The notes: generated by a model from the letters alone, not told the origin. A DNA stretch of 64,000 nucleotides from Pseudoxanthomonas daejeonensis (GCF_010093205.1 NZ_PDWN01000002.1:248001-312000), one strand, 5' to 3'; positions 33,747 through 44,714 are shown, numbered from the stretch's first letter. A program made the numbers and translations.

Positions 33747-35021
33747 ATGATCCCCGACACCTCCGCCCAGGACCGCCCGCTCTCCTCCGCCTCGCAAGCC
33801 CGCCCGGCCTGGCGCCGCTGGCTGTGGCCGGCGCTGGCGGCGCTGCCGGTCCTGGCGCTGCTGGCCTGGGTGGTCGCCGGCTGGGGCGCTGGCTCGCGCT
33901 CCTATGACGCCTCGCGGGTCCGCGTGGCCGAGGTCAAGCGCGGCGACCTGGTCCGCGACATCTCCGCCGACGGCCGGGTCATCACCGCCAACAGTCCGAC
34001 CCTGTACGCCATCGCCGGCGGCACGGTCAGCCTGCAGGTGGTCGCCGGCGATGCGGTGAAGAAGAACCAGCCGCTGGCGGTGATCGACAGCCCGGAACTG
34101 CGCAGCAAGCTGGTGCAGGAGGAATCGACCCTGGCCAGCATGGAGGCCGAGGCCAGCCGCGCCCAGCTCGACGCGCGGATCGCCCGGCTCAATGCGCGCA
34201 AGGCGCTGGACCAGGCCGAGATCGACCATGTCGCCGCGCAGCGCGACCTGGAACGCTACGAGCGCGGCCACGCCGGCGGCGCGGTTTCCAACATCGAACT
34301 GGCCAGCGCCCGCGACGAACTGAAGAAGGCGCAGATCGGCCTGAAGACCACCCAGAGCGACGCCGGCCTGCAGGACCAGGGCGCGAGCCTGGACGCGCGC
34401 AACAAGCGCCTGCTCGCCGACCGCCAGCAGGCGGTGGTGGCCGAGCTGCAGCGCCAGGTCGCCGCACTGACCCTGCGCGCGCCGTTCGACGGCCAGGTCG
34501 GCCAGGTGCAGATTTCGCAGGGCACCAACGTGGCGATCAACGCGCCGATCCTGAGCGTCGTCGACCTGAGCGAGTTCGAGGTCGAGATCCGCGTGCCGGA
34601 AAGCTTCGCCCGCGACCTGGCGATCGGCGTCCCGGCGCAGGTGACCAGCCAGGGCACGCCGTTCGCGGCCAAGGTTTCGGCGGTGTCGCCGGAAGTGGTC
34701 AACGGCGAGGTCACCGCGCGCCTGCGCTTCGACGACGGCAAACAGCCACCGGGCCTGCGCCAGAACCAGCGCCTGTCCGCGCGCATCGTGCTCGACACCC
34801 GCCAGGACGTGCTGATGGTCGAGCGCGGCCCGTTCGTCGAGCAGGACGGCGGCCGCTGGGCCTGGGTGGTGGACGGCCGCAGCGCCACGCGCCAGCCGAT
34901 CCAGACCGGCACCAGCAGCCTGGGCTACGTGGAAATCGTGTCCGGGCTGAAGGAAGGCGACCGCATCGTCGTCTCCGGCAGCGACCAGTTCGGCGACGCC
35001 GAACGCGTGGCGATCAACTGA
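33747..35021 (+). CDS. Periplasmic adaptor subunit of a MacAB-like exporter
   Basis: A 424-residue membrane-fusion protein. A cytosolic N-terminus precedes one membrane helix (about 23-45). A lipoyl domain (residues about 75-110 and 240-270), a long coiled-coil hairpin (about 115-230, rich in QLDARIARLNARKALDQAE-type heptads), a beta-barrel and a membrane-proximal domain follow. This is the MacA/HlyD plan and the protein should connect the inner-membrane ABC permeases to an outer-membrane channel, which is not encoded here. It is the first gene of the sigma-54 operon. Confidence 0.87.
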   Translation: MIPDTSAQDRPLSSASQARPAWRRWLWPALAALPVLALLAWVVAGWGAGSRSYDASRVRVAEVKRGDLVRDISADGRVITANSPTLYAIAGGTVSLQVVAGDAVKKNQPLAVIDSPELRSKLVQEESTLASMEAEASRAQLDARIARLNARKALDQAEIDHVAAQRDLERYERGHAGGAVSNIELASARDELKKAQIGLKTTQSDAGLQDQGASLDARNKRLLADRQQAVVAELQRQVAALTLRAPFDGQVGQVQISQGTNVAINAPILSVVDLSEFEVEIRVPESFARDLAIGVPAQVTSQGTPFAAKVSAVSPEVVNGEVTARLRFDDGKQPPGLRQNQRLSARIVLDTRQDVLMVERGPFVEQDGGRWAWVVDGRSATRQPIQTGTSSLGYVEIVSGLKEGDRIVVSGSDQFGDAERVAIN

Positions 35022-35079
35022 ACCCCTGCATCCCTCCCCCTTTCCCGCACCACCCGACATCACCAAGAGGAATCCCGCC

Positions 35080-35808
35080 ATGCTGGAAATGCGCCAGGTC
35101 TCCAAGATCTACCGGACCGCGATGGTCGAAACCCACGCACTGCGCTCGCTCGACCTGCACGTGCGCGAAGGCGAGTTCGTCGCGGTGACCGGCCCGTCCG
35201 GCTCGGGCAAGACCACCTTCCTCAACATCGCCGGATTGCTCGAAACCTTCAGCGAAGGCGACTACCTGCTCGACGGCGAGAACGTGCGCGGTCTGTCCGA
35301 CGATGCGCGCAGCCGCCTGCGCAACCACAAGATCGGCTTCATCTTCCAGGGCTTCAACCTGATCCCGGACCTGAACCTGTTCGACAACGTCGACGTGCCT
35401 TTGCGCTACCGCGGGCTGTCGGCCGCCGACCGCAAGGCGCGGATCGAGAAGGCGCTGGGCCAGGTCGGCCTGGCCTCGCGGATGAAGCACTACCCGGCCG
35501 AACTGTCCGGTGGCCAGCAGCAGCGCGTGGCGATCGCCCGCGCCCTGGCCGGCGAACCCAGGCTGCTGCTGGCCGACGAACCGACCGGCAACCTCGACTC
35601 GCAGATGGCGCGCGGGGTGATGGAACTGATGGAGCAGATCAACGCCGCCGGCACCACCATCGTGATGGTCACCCACGACCCGGAACTGGCCGCGCGCGCG
35701 CAGCGCAACGTGCACATCGTCGACGGCGTGGCCACCGACCTGTCGGTCGAGCCCAGCCTGAGCCGGCTGGCCCGCACCGATGTCGCCGCATCCGACGCTA
35801 CGGCCTGA
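35080..35808 (+). CDS. ABC transporter ATPase (MacB/LolD family)
   Basis: A 242-residue ATPase with Walker A GPSGSGKTT (about 37-45), the Q-loop FQGFNLIPDLNL, the signature LSGGQQQR and Walker B LLLADEPTGNLDS, which are typical of the LolD/MacB/FtsE group. It works with the two FtsX-type permeases downstream as separate subunits, not fused as in E. coli MacB. AAGAGGAA lies upstream of the ATG. The end precedes the next start by ten bases. Confidence 0.9.
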   Translation: MLEMRQVSKIYRTAMVETHALRSLDLHVREGEFVAVTGPSGSGKTTFLNIAGLLETFSEGDYLLDGENVRGLSDDARSRLRNHKIGFIFQGFNLIPDLNLFDNVDVPLRYRGLSAADRKARIEKALGQVGLASRMKHYPAELSGGQQQRVAIARALAGEPRLLLADEPTGNLDSQMARGVMELMEQINAAGTTIVMVTHDPELAARAQRNVHIVDGVATDLSVEPSLSRLARTDVAASDATA

Positions 35809-35818
35809 GGAGGTGTCC

Positions 35819-37120
35819 ATGTTCGCCTACTACTGCAACCTGGCCCTGCGCAGCTTCCGCCGCGACAAGGCCCTGACCGCGCTGATGGTGTTCGCCATCG
35901 CCCTGGGCATCGGCGCGTGCATGACCACGCTCACCGTGTTCCATGTGCTTTCCGGCGATCCGATGCCGGGCAAGAGCCACCAGCTGTTCTACGTGCAGCT
36001 GGATCCGGCCGAGATGAATGATTTCACCCCGGGCGAGGAACCCAGCGAGCAGGTCACCCGCTACGACGCCGAGACCCTGCTGCGCGAGAAGCGCGGCGAC
36101 CGCCAGGCGATGATGACCGGCGGCGGCGTATCGGTCACGCCCGACCGCGAAGGCCTGGTCCCGTTCGTGTCCGACGCGCGCTACACCACCGCCGACTTCT
36201 TCCCGATGTTCGACGTGCCGATGCTGTACGGCAACGGCTGGAGCGCGAAGGAGGACGAGGCGCATGCGCGCGTGGCGGTGATCTCCAAGTCACTCAACGA
36301 GCGCGCATTCGGCGGCGCCAACAGCGTCGGCAAGCAGCTGCGCATCGACCAGACCGACTTCACCGTGGTCGGCGTGATCGAGGACTGGCGGCCGACCCCG
36401 CGCTTCTACGACATGAACAGCGACCGCTACGGCGCGCTGGAAGACGTGTTCCTGCCGTTCTCGACCTCGCGCGACCTGGAGATGGGCCGCAACGGCAGCA
36501 TGGACTGCTGGGGCGACAGCAACGGCGACTCCACCAGCGTCAGCGCGCCGTGCGTGTGGATCCAGTACTGGGTCCAGCTCGATACCGCCGAGAAGGCCGG
36601 CGCCTACCGTGACTACCTGGTCAACTACTCCGACCAGCAGCGCACCGCCGGCCGCTACAAGCGCCCGACCAACGTGCGCCTGCGCAACGTCATGGAATGG
36701 CTGGAGTTCAACCGCGTGGTCCCCAACGACGTGGTGATGCAGCTGTGGCTGGGCTTCGGCTTCCTGCTGGTGTGCCTGGTGAACACCGTCGGCCTGCTGC
36801 TGGCCAAGTTCCTGCGCCGCGGCAGCGAGATCGGCGTGCGCCGCGCGCTCGGTGCCTCGCGCGGGGCGATCTTTACCCAGTGCCTGGTCGAAGCCGGCGC
36901 GATCGGCCTGGCTGGCGGCATCCTCGGCCTTGGCCTGTCGCTGCTGGGCCTGTGGGCGGTACGCCTGCAGCCGGCCAGCTACGCCGAGCTGGCGCACCTG
37001 GACGTGGGCATGCTGCTGCTGACCTTCGTGCTGGCCATCGTCGCCAGCGTCCTGGCTGGCCTGCTGCCCGCCTGGCGCGCGATGCAGGTCACCCCGGCGA
37101 TCCAGCTCAAGAGCCAGTGA
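35819..37120 (+). CDS. MacB-like ABC permease 1
   Basis: A 433-residue FtsX-type permease with one N-terminal membrane helix (about 20-42), a large periplasmic MacB_PCD domain (about 45-295) and three C-terminal helices (about 310-425), in which EIGVRRALGASRGAIF is the family coupling helix. AGGAGGTG nine bases upstream sets the start at 35819; the frame is open further up inside the ATPase gene. It probably pairs with the second permease as a heterodimer that moves substrate from the periplasm side outwards. Confidence 0.88.
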   Translation: MFAYYCNLALRSFRRDKALTALMVFAIALGIGACMTTLTVFHVLSGDPMPGKSHQLFYVQLDPAEMNDFTPGEEPSEQVTRYDAETLLREKRGDRQAMMTGGGVSVTPDREGLVPFVSDARYTTADFFPMFDVPMLYGNGWSAKEDEAHARVAVISKSLNERAFGGANSVGKQLRIDQTDFTVVGVIEDWRPTPRFYDMNSDRYGALEDVFLPFSTSRDLEMGRNGSMDCWGDSNGDSTSVSAPCVWIQYWVQLDTAEKAGAYRDYLVNYSDQQRTAGRYKRPTNVRLRNVMEWLEFNRVVPNDVVMQLWLGFGFLLVCLVNTVGLLLAKFLRRGSEIGVRRALGASRGAIFTQCLVEAGAIGLAGGILGLGLSLLGLWAVRLQPASYAELAHLDVGMLLLTFVLAIVASVLAGLLPAWRAMQVTPAIQLKSQ

Positions 37121-37247
37121 CGCAGCGCGGGGCCCGCCCCGCGACTGCCGTCAATCGAAACAGCGGTCGACCGGGCCTGCCCGCCGACTACAAGGTCCGA
37201 AGCAGCGGGCACGCCCCGCTCTACGCAAGACAACCCGGAGACGTTCC

Positions 37248-38486
37248 ATGGACATCCGACCGATCCTCTCGACCCTGATGCGGCACAAGACCGCCGCATC
37301 GCTGATCGTCATCGAGATCGCGCTGACCTGCGCGATCATCTGCAACGCGCTGTTCATGATCAGCGACCGCCTCACCCAGATCCGCGAGGTCAGCGGCCTG
37401 GCCGAGGACGAGCTGGTCCGCGTGCAGATCCTCAGCATCGGCAGCGACGCCGACCAGAACGCGCGGACCCGCACCGACCTCGCCACGCTGCGCGCCATCC
37501 CCGGGGTCAAGGACGCGACCGTGCTCAACCAGGTGCCGTTCGTGAATTCGTCCTGGAACAGCGGCGTGCGCCTGAAGCAGGAGCAGCAGCAGTCCACGCT
37601 CAGCGCGACCACCTACATGGCCGAAGACCAGTTCATCGAGACCCTGGGCCTGAAGCTGGTCGCCGGTCGCGACTTCAACGCCGACGAATACAGCGACGCC
37701 TCGTCCCTGCTGGATGGCCTGACCGACGGCGACAACGGCATCCCGGGGGCGATCATCACCCGCGCGCTCGCCGACAAGCTGTTCCCCGGCGAGGACCCGA
37801 TCGGCAAGGGCTTCTACAGCTGGAGCGACAAGCCGACCCGCGTCGTGGGCGTGGTCGAGCACCTGGTCCGCCCGAGCAACCAGGGCGGCCCCACCGCGCG
37901 CGAATACTCGATGGTTTTCCCGCTGCGCCCGCACTACAACCTGGGCGGCAACTACCTGATCCGCACCTCGCCCGAGCGCCGCGCCGAAGTGCTTGAAGCG
38001 GCCAAGAAGGTGCTGCAGGCCAACGGCGCCGACCGCATCATCATGGAAGAAAACACCAAGACGGTCGAAGAGCTGCGCGGCGAATTCTTCCAGGCGCCGC
38101 GCGCGATGGCCTGGCTGCTGGGCATCGTCTGCGTGGTGCTGCTGCTGGTGACCGCCCTGGGCATCGTCGGCCTGGCCAGCTTCTGGGTGCAGCAGCGGAC
38201 CAAGCAGATCGGCGTTCGCCGCGCGCTGGGTGCGACGCGCGGCCAGATCCTGCGCTACTTCCAGACCGAGAACTTCCTGCTGGCCAGCATCGGTATTGCG
38301 CTTGGCATGCTGCTGGCGTTCGCGATCAACCAGCTGCTGATGGGCAAGTACGAGATGGCGCGCCTGCCGCTGTTCTACCTGCCTGCCGGCGCGGTCCTGC
38401 TGTGGGCGCTGGGCCAGGTCGCGGTCTGGGCGCCCGCGCGGCGCGCCGCCTCGATCCCGCCGGCCGTGGCGACCCGCAGCGTATGA
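37248..38486 (+). CDS. MacB-like ABC permease 2
   Basis: A 412-residue FtsX-type permease with the same plan as its neighbour: N-terminal helix (about 16-38), periplasmic domain and three C-terminal helices with QIGVRRALGATRGQILRYF. The two share the family but are clearly diverged, which suggests a heterodimer. A 127-bp gap separates it from permease 1; the rest of the operon is tighter. Its stop overlaps the start of the next gene as ATGA. Confidence 0.88.
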   Translation: MDIRPILSTLMRHKTAASLIVIEIALTCAIICNALFMISDRLTQIREVSGLAEDELVRVQILSIGSDADQNARTRTDLATLRAIPGVKDATVLNQVPFVNSSWNSGVRLKQEQQQSTLSATTYMAEDQFIETLGLKLVAGRDFNADEYSDASSLLDGLTDGDNGIPGAIITRALADKLFPGEDPIGKGFYSWSDKPTRVVGVVEHLVRPSNQGGPTAREYSMVFPLRPHYNLGGNYLIRTSPERRAEVLEAAKKVLQANGADRIIMEENTKTVEELRGEFFQAPRAMAWLLGIVCVVLLLVTALGIVGLASFWVQQRTKQIGVRRALGATRGQILRYFQTENFLLASIGIALGMLLAFAINQLLMGKYEMARLPLFYLPAGAVLLWALGQVAVWAPARRAASIPPAVATRSV

Positions 38487-39037
38487 ACCGCCGCTACCAG
38501 CACGCACGCCCGTCCACCACCGCGCGGATCGTGGCGCCCAATGCCGCATGGGCCTGCGTGCTGGCCGGCATCGCCTGGCTGGCGTCCGGACTCCCCGCTT
38601 CGGCGGCCGAGCCCGAACAGCCGCCCACCGGAGCCGGGCTCACCGCGACCATCGCCGCGCTGGACGCGGCCGTGTTCGACGCGTTCAACCGCTGCGCCGA
38701 ACCGGGCCAGCTCGACCGCCACGCCAGCTACTTCGACCCGGCGGTCGAGTTCTACCACGACACCGGCGGGGTGACCTGGACGCGCGAGGCGATGCTGGAC
38801 AACACGCGCAAGTACGTCTGCGGGAAGTTCACCCGCGAGCTCGTGCCCGGCAGCCTCGCCGTATATCCCGTGGCCGGCTTCGGCGCGATCGCGCGCGGCG
38901 AGCACCGCTTCTGCCAGTCCGGCGCGGGCACGTGCGACGGCCAGGCGGAGTTCGTCATCGTCTGGCGCCTGCGCGACGGCCAGTGGCAGATCACCCGCGT
39001 GCTCAGCTTCGGCCACCGCGCCGCCGGGAACGGGTAG
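38483..39037 (+). CDS. Exported SnoaL/DUF4440-fold protein
   Basis: A 184-residue protein with a long N-terminal signal region (hydrophobic stretch about 20-41, ending PASAA) and an NTF2-like domain (ALDAAVFDAFNRCAEPGQLD, FDPAVEFYHDTGGVTWTREA, WRLRDGQWQITRVLSFGH). Such folds are small enzymes or ligand-binding proteins. Four cysteines in the mature part may form disulfides in the periplasm. ATGA overlap with permease 2 makes it a true operon member, so it may bind or process the exported or sensed compound. No substrate can be named. Confidence 0.75.
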   Translation: MNRRYQHARPSTTARIVAPNAAWACVLAGIAWLASGLPASAAEPEQPPTGAGLTATIAALDAAVFDAFNRCAEPGQLDRHASYFDPAVEFYHDTGGVTWTREAMLDNTRKYVCGKFTRELVPGSLAVYPVAGFGAIARGEHRFCQSGAGTCDGQAEFVIVWRLRDGQWQITRVLSFGHRAAGNG

Positions 39038-39073
39038 CCTTTACCCTCCCGCCAGGAACACGACCCCGCCTGC

Positions 39074-40411
<1,338 letters not shown>

Positions 40412-40450
40412 CCCCCACCCACGCCAGCGCCCCCGCGTGAGCCGCCCCGG

Positions 40451-41788
40451 ATGATCCGTCGCACCCTCACCCTTCGCCTGTTCCTGCGCCTGCTGCCGGT
40501 GCTGGCCCTGGCCGCGGCGCTGCCCTGGGCATTCGGCTACTGGATCGACCGGGGCTGGCTGCTGGCCGTGCTTTCGGTGCTGATCCTGCTCGGGTTGATG
40601 TGGTGGAGCCTTTACCGGGCGCTGGCACCGCTGCGCGCCCTGTTCCGCGCGCTGGCCGGCAGCGTCAACACCTACCGCGACGGCGAATTCAACTTCGGCG
40701 TGCACTGGCGCAGCGACGACGAGCTGGGCGAGCTGGTCCGCGCGCACGGCGAACTCGGCGAGGTGCTGCGCGAGCAGCGCCTGGAACTGGTCCAGCGCGA
40801 GCTGCTGCTGGACACCATGGTCCAGAACACCCCGGTGGCGATGCTGCTGTCGGCCGACGGTGGCGACGGCGTGCGCCGCGTGGTCTACGCCAACGTGGCT
40901 TCGCGCAAGCTGCTCAACGACGGGCGCAAGCTCGAGGGCCAGCGCATCGGCGAACTGGTCGACGGCCTGCCGGTGGAGCTGCGCGAGGCGCTCGCCCGCG
41001 GCGCCGACAGCCTGTTCGCCGTGCCGGCCGAGGAAGGCGACGAGGAAGAGGTCTACCACCTGTCGCGCCGCAATTTCAGCCTCAACGGCCGCCGCCACGA
41101 GCTGATGCTGATCCGCCTGATGACCCCGGAGCTGCGCCGCCAGGAAGTGCAGACCTGGAAGAAGGTGATCCGGGTGATCAGCCATGAACTGAACAACTCG
41201 CTGGCCCCGATCGCCTCGCTGGCGCACTCCGGCGCCGAACTGGTCCGGCGCGAGCGTTACGAGCGGCTCGGCGAGGTGTTCTCCACGGTCGAGGACCGCG
41301 CGCGCCACCTGGAAGGCTTCATCCGCGGTTACGCGCGCTTCGCCAAGCTGCCGCAACCGCAGCTGCAGCCGGTGGTCTGGCGCGACTTCCTCGGTCGCCT
41401 GCAGCGGCAGATCGGCTTCGAGCTGGAAGGCGCGAGCGCGGAACTGCAGGCGCGGGTCGATCCGGCGCAGATGGAACAGGCCTTGCTGAACCTGCTCAAG
41501 AACGCGCACGAGGCCGGTGGCGACGCTTCGCCGCCCAGCGACGAGGTGCGCGTGCGCCTGCTGCGCCTGCCCGGGTGGACCCGGATCGAAGTGCTGGACC
41601 GCGGCGCCGGCATGAACGACGCGGTGCTGCAGAACGCGCTGCTGCCGTTCTATTCGACCAAGCGCAATGGCACCGGCCTGGGGCTGGCGCTGACCCGCGA
41701 GATCATCGAAGCGCACGGCGGGCGCCTGTCGCTGCAGAACCGCAGCGATGGCGGCCTGTGCGTGGCGGTGATGCTGCCGGAGAGCTGA
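40451..41788 (+). CDS. Sensor histidine kinase (NtrY-like)
   Basis: A 445-residue kinase with two close membrane helices (about 13-31 and 36-54) and almost no periplasmic loop, a HAMP-like segment (57-110), a PAS-like domain (about 120-225), a His box with H245 (VISHELNNSLAPIASL) and an HATPase domain (N box NLLKNAHEA, G boxes DRGAGMND and GTGLGLAL). With so little outside the membrane it probably senses in the bilayer or cytosol, as kinases for cell-envelope stress do. It is the partner of the NtrC-type regulator. Confidence 0.9.
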   Translation: MIRRTLTLRLFLRLLPVLALAAALPWAFGYWIDRGWLLAVLSVLILLGLMWWSLYRALAPLRALFRALAGSVNTYRDGEFNFGVHWRSDDELGELVRAHGELGEVLREQRLELVQRELLLDTMVQNTPVAMLLSADGGDGVRRVVYANVASRKLLNDGRKLEGQRIGELVDGLPVELREALARGADSLFAVPAEEGDEEEVYHLSRRNFSLNGRRHELMLIRLMTPELRRQEVQTWKKVIRVISHELNNSLAPIASLAHSGAELVRRERYERLGEVFSTVEDRARHLEGFIRGYARFAKLPQPQLQPVVWRDFLGRLQRQIGFELEGASAELQARVDPAQMEQALLNLLKNAHEAGGDASPPSDEVRVRLLRLPGWTRIEVLDRGAGMNDAVLQNALLPFYSTKRNGTGLGLALTREIIEAHGGRLSLQNRSDGGLCVAVMLPES

Positions 41789-41811
41789 GCCGTTCGCGGG
41801 CCGGTATGTGG

Positions 41812-41846
41812 CCCGGGCCGTGCTGCAGCAGCATGCCCGCTCCTAC
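41812..41846 (-). repeat. Single GTAG-type REP element
   Basis: On the minus strand the element starts GTAGGAGCGGGCATG and folds as GGGCATGCTG-CTGC-AGCACGGCCC. It lies between the convergent kinase and glmU genes and shares its first 15 bases with the arms of the pair at 7790-7895. Confidence 0.7.
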
Positions 41847-41872
41847 AAAAAACACAAGCCAGCGCGTGGAGC

Positions 41873-43246
41873 TCAGTCCTTCGGCTTCTTCTGCGGCCGC
41901 TTCCAGCCTTCCAGCGTGCCCTGACGCGCGCGCGCGACCGTCAGCTCGCCAGCGGGCGCGTTGCGGGTGATCACCGAACCGGCGCCGATGGTCGCGCCGG
42001 CGCCGATCTCCACCGGCGCCACCAGCGCCGAGTTCGAGCCGATGAAGGCGCCGTCGCCGATGGTCGTGGTCGACTTGTTCACGCCGTCGTAGTTGCAGGT
42101 GATGGTACCGGCACCGATGTTCACGCCCGCGCCGATATTCGCGTCGCCCAGGTAGGTGAGGTGGTTGGCCTTGCTGCCCACGCCAAGCACCACCTTCTTG
42201 GTCTCGACGAAGTTGCCGACGTGCACGCCGTCGGCCAGCACCGTGCCCGGTCGCAACCGCGCGTAGGGACCGATCTGCGCCGCCCCCTCGCTGACCACGC
42301 CATCGAGGTCGCAGTGCGCGCGCACCACGGTCCCCGCTCCCAGCCGCACGTCCTTGAGCCGGGTGAACGGGCCGATGCGCACGCCATCACCCAGTTCGAC
42401 TTCGCCTTCGAGCACCACGTTGGCATCGATCTCGACGTCGCGGCCGACGCGCACGCTGCCGCGCTGGTCCAGGCGTGCCGGGTCGAGCAGGCGTGCGCCT
42501 TGCGCGCACAAGGCCTTCGCGCGGCGCAGCTGGAATGCGCGCTCGAGCTGGGCCAGCTGCCACGGATCGTTGGCGCCCTCGGCCTCCAGCGGGTCGGCGA
42601 CCAGGACAAGTTCGGCCGGGTTGTATTCCTCGGCGGCCATCGCGAACACGTCGGTCAGGTAGTACTCGCCCTGGCTGTTGCCGTTGGAAAGCCGCGCCAG
42701 CCAGCGCTTCAGCGGATCGGCCTCGGCGGCGATGATGCCGGTGTTGATGGTGCGGATCCGGCGCTGCTCCTCGTCGGCATCGCGATGTTCGACGATCGCC
42801 GCCACCCGCCCCTGCGGATCGCGCACGATGCGTCCGTAGCCGCTCGGATCCTGCGGCTCGGCCACCAGCACGCGCAGCAGGCCGGGGGCATCGAGCAGCC
42901 GGCGCAAGGTGTCGGGCGCGGTCAGCGGCACGTCGCCGTACAGCACCAGCACGTCCACCGCCTCGGGAATGGCCGGCATCGCCTGCTGCACCGCATGGCC
43001 GGTGCCCAGCTGCTGCGCCTGCACCGCCCAGTGCAGGTCGTCCTGGCCGGCGAAGGCCGTGCGCACCGCATCGCCGCCATGGCCGTAGACCACGTGGATG
43101 CCGGCCGGCTGCAACGCGCGCGCGGTGTCGATCACGTGCGCCAGCATCGGGCGTCCGCCGATGGGCTGCAGCACCTTGGGCAGGGCCGACTTCATCCGCT
43201 TGCCCTCGCCGGCGGCGAGGATGACCACGTGCAATGGCTGGCTCAT
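41873..43246 (-). CDS. glmU: Bifunctional GlcNAc-1-P uridyltransferase / GlcN-1-P acetyltransferase
   Basis: A 457-residue enzyme that makes UDP-GlcNAc from glucosamine-1-phosphate in two steps. The N-terminal pyrophosphorylase carries [17 protein letters not shown] (10-26) and YGDVPL; the C-terminal left-handed beta helix has the hexapeptide repeats and the [14 protein letters not shown] acetyltransferase site. The length is the same as that of E. coli GlmU. It provides the substrate for peptidoglycan and LPS and works two steps after GlmS. The ATP synthase genes that often precede it are not in view; gtrA is divergent upstream. Confidence 0.96.
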   Translation of the reverse strand: MSQPLHVVILAAGEGKRMKSALPKVLQPIGGRPMLAHVIDTARALQPAGIHVVYGHGGDAVRTAFAGQDDLHWAVQAQQLGTGHAVQQAMPAIPEAVDVLVLYGDVPLTAPDTLRRLLDAPGLLRVLVAEPQDPSGYGRIVRDPQGRVAAIVEHRDADEEQRRIRTINTGIIAAEADPLKRWLARLSNGNSQGEYYLTDVFAMAAEEYNPAELVLVADPLEAEGANDPWQLAQLERAFQLRRAKALCAQGARLLDPARLDQRGSVRVGRDVEIDANVVLEGEVELGDGVRIGPFTRLKDVRLGAGTVVRAHCDLDGVVSEGAAQIGPYARLRPGTVLADGVHVGNFVETKKVVLGVGSKANHLTYLGDANIGAGVNIGAGTITCNYDGVNKSTTTIGDGAFIGSNSALVAPVEIGAGATIGAGSVITRNAPAGELTVARARQGTLEGWKRPQKKPKD

Positions 43247-43314
43247 CTGGAACCCGATCCTGGAAGTGGCTCGATTCTACGCCGGGCCTTGTCTTTCATT
43301 GCAGGCCAGGACCC

Positions 43315-43359
43315 TACAATGCGCTTTCGCGATGCCCGTCGTCGCCAGGAAACCACACG
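43315..43359 (+). promoter_or_regulatory. Candidate promoter and ribosome-binding site of gtrA
   Basis: TACAAT at 43315-43320 is a good -10 but has no clear -35. CCAGGA lies nine bases before the ATG at 43360. Confidence 0.4.
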
Positions 43360-43743
43360 ATGCCGCTCCTTCGCCAAGGCAGCCATTACCTCGCATTCGG
43401 CATCCTGCAACTGGTGCTGGACTGGTCGCTGTTCGTGGCGTTCACCACGTTCGGCATGGCCGCCGCACCGGCCAACCTGGCCAGCCGCACCGCGTCCGCC
43501 GTGCTGGGTTTCTGGCTCAACGGGCGCTACACCTTCGCCGACAGCCAAGGCAGCCGCCTGGGGTGGCGCCGCTTCGTTCGCTTCTGGGCGCTGTGGATCG
43601 TGATGACCGTGCTCAGCACGGTGCTGGTGGCTTCGGTCGAAGCCCACCTCGGCCTGCGTTGGGCATGGCTTGCCAAGCCGGTAGTCGAGGTCGGCCTGGC
43701 GGCGGCCAATTTCTTCCTGCTGCGCCGGCTGGTGTACCGCTGA
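43360..43743 (+). CDS. GtrA-like membrane protein
   Basis: A 127-residue protein with four membrane helices and the family motifs FGILQLVLDWSLFVAF, ASAVLGFWLNGRYTFAD and the end ANFFLLRRLVYR. GtrA-family proteins move undecaprenyl-phosphate-linked sugars or help glycosylate surface polysaccharides, usually next to a gtrB glycosyltransferase, which is absent here. The ATG at 43360 is preceded by AGGA; a longer frame upstream overlaps glmU and has no family similarity. Confidence 0.82.
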   Translation: MPLLRQGSHYLAFGILQLVLDWSLFVAFTTFGMAAAPANLASRTASAVLGFWLNGRYTFADSQGSRLGWRRFVRFWALWIVMTVLSTVLVASVEAHLGLRWAWLAKPVVEVGLAAANFFLLRRLVYR

Positions 43744-43771
43744 GGCGCCCCGGGCATCGATCGCCCACGGC

Positions 43772-43819
43772 ATGACCTGGATCAGGGCGCGGGTGCGCCG
43801 CTGGCCGCAGGCTGGCGTT
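43772..43819 (+). promoter_or_regulatory. FNR-like box and promoter of the DUF2249 gene
   Basis: ATGAC-CTGG-ATCAG at 43772-43785 matches seven of ten FNR positions. CAGGCT at 43808-43813 would set +1 at 43820, and the box is then centred at -41.5, the same geometry as at 29556. Confidence 0.5.
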
Positions 43820-43837
43820 CCCGACCAGGAAGCCGCC

Positions 43838-44095
43838 ATGACCGCCCAGGCCGAAAGCCCCGACTACACCGCCCATCCCTTCGACGCGCGCGGCATCGCC
43901 CGGCGTTTCCGCCATTCGGCCATCTTCGGTGCCCTGGCCGCGCTGGAGCCGGGCGAAGCGATGCGCTTCGTCAACGACCACGACCCGCTCCCGTTGCTGG
44001 ACCAGATCGGCACCCGCTTCGGCGATCGCGTCGAGATCGCCTACCGCCAGCAGCAACCCGGCGCGGTGGTGATCGATTTCATCGTGCGGGCCTGA
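43838..44095 (+). CDS. DUF2249 domain protein
   Basis: An 85-residue soluble protein that is a single DUF2249 domain (DARGIARRFRHSAIFGALAA, GEAMRFVNDHDPLPLLDQI, then YRQQQPGAVVIDFIV). The domain is common near denitrification and nitric-oxide genes and in hemerythrin fusions, and is often under FNR/DNR control, but its activity is not established. AGGA eight bases upstream supports the ATG at 43838. The FNR-like box in front agrees with a low-oxygen role. No nitrogen-oxide genes are in the window. Confidence 0.82.
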   Translation: MTAQAESPDYTAHPFDARGIARRFRHSAIFGALAALEPGEAMRFVNDHDPLPLLDQIGTRFGDRVEIAYRQQQPGAVVIDFIVRA

Positions 44096-44125
44096 AAGCG
44101 GCGCACGCGGACGCAGCGCACCACC

Positions 44126-44704
44126 TCAGCGTTCGAGGAAGTTCTTCAGCAGCGCGTGGCCGTGCTCGGTCAGGATCGACTCGGGGTGGAACTGCACGCC
44201 CTCGACCGGATGCTCGCGATGGCGCAGGCCCATGATCTCCTCGAACGACCCGTCGGCGTTCTCGGTCCAGGCGGTGATCTCCAGCGCCTCCGGCAGCGAA
44301 GCGCGCTCCACCACCAGCGAGTGGTAGCGCGTGGCTTCGTACGCGTCCGGCAGCCCGGCGAAAACGCCGCGTCCCTCATGCCGGATGCGCGAGGTCTTGC
44401 CGTGCATGATGTTGCCCGCGCGCACCACCTTGCCGCCGTACGCCTGGCCGATACCCTGGTGGCCGAGGCACACGCCCAGGATCGGGGTGTTCGCGCCCAG
44501 CCGGCGGATCACCTCCAGCGACACCCCCGCCTCGTTCGGCGTGCACGGCCCGGGCGAGATCACGATGCGCTCCGGCGCCAGCCCCGCGATCTCCTCGACG
44601 GTCATCGCATCGTTGCGCACCACCTTCACCTCGGCCCCCAGCGACTGCAGGTACTGGACGAGGTTGAAGGTGAAGCTGTCGTAGTTGTCGATCATCAGCA
44701 GCAT
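44126..44704 (-). CDS. trpG: Anthranilate synthase component II (glutamine amidotransferase)
   Basis: A 192-residue class I glutaminase that supplies ammonia to TrpE. The catalytic Cys79 is in [15 protein letters not shown], with the His and Glu of FHPESIL near the end; [10 protein letters not shown] and the oxyanion region are also normal. Many bacteria share this subunit with aminodeoxychorismate synthase (PabA). It follows trpE after 10 bp. trpD and trpC, often next in Xanthomonads, are not the next genes here. Confidence 0.94.
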   Translation of the reverse strand: MLLMIDNYDSFTFNLVQYLQSLGAEVKVVRNDAMTVEEIAGLAPERIVISPGPCTPNEAGVSLEVIRRLGANTPILGVCLGHQGIGQAYGGKVVRAGNIMHGKTSRIRHEGRGVFAGLPDAYEATRYHSLVVERASLPEALEITAWTENADGSFEEIMGLRHREHPVEGVQFHPESILTEHGHALLKNFLER

Positions 44705-44714
44705 GGTTTTCCCC

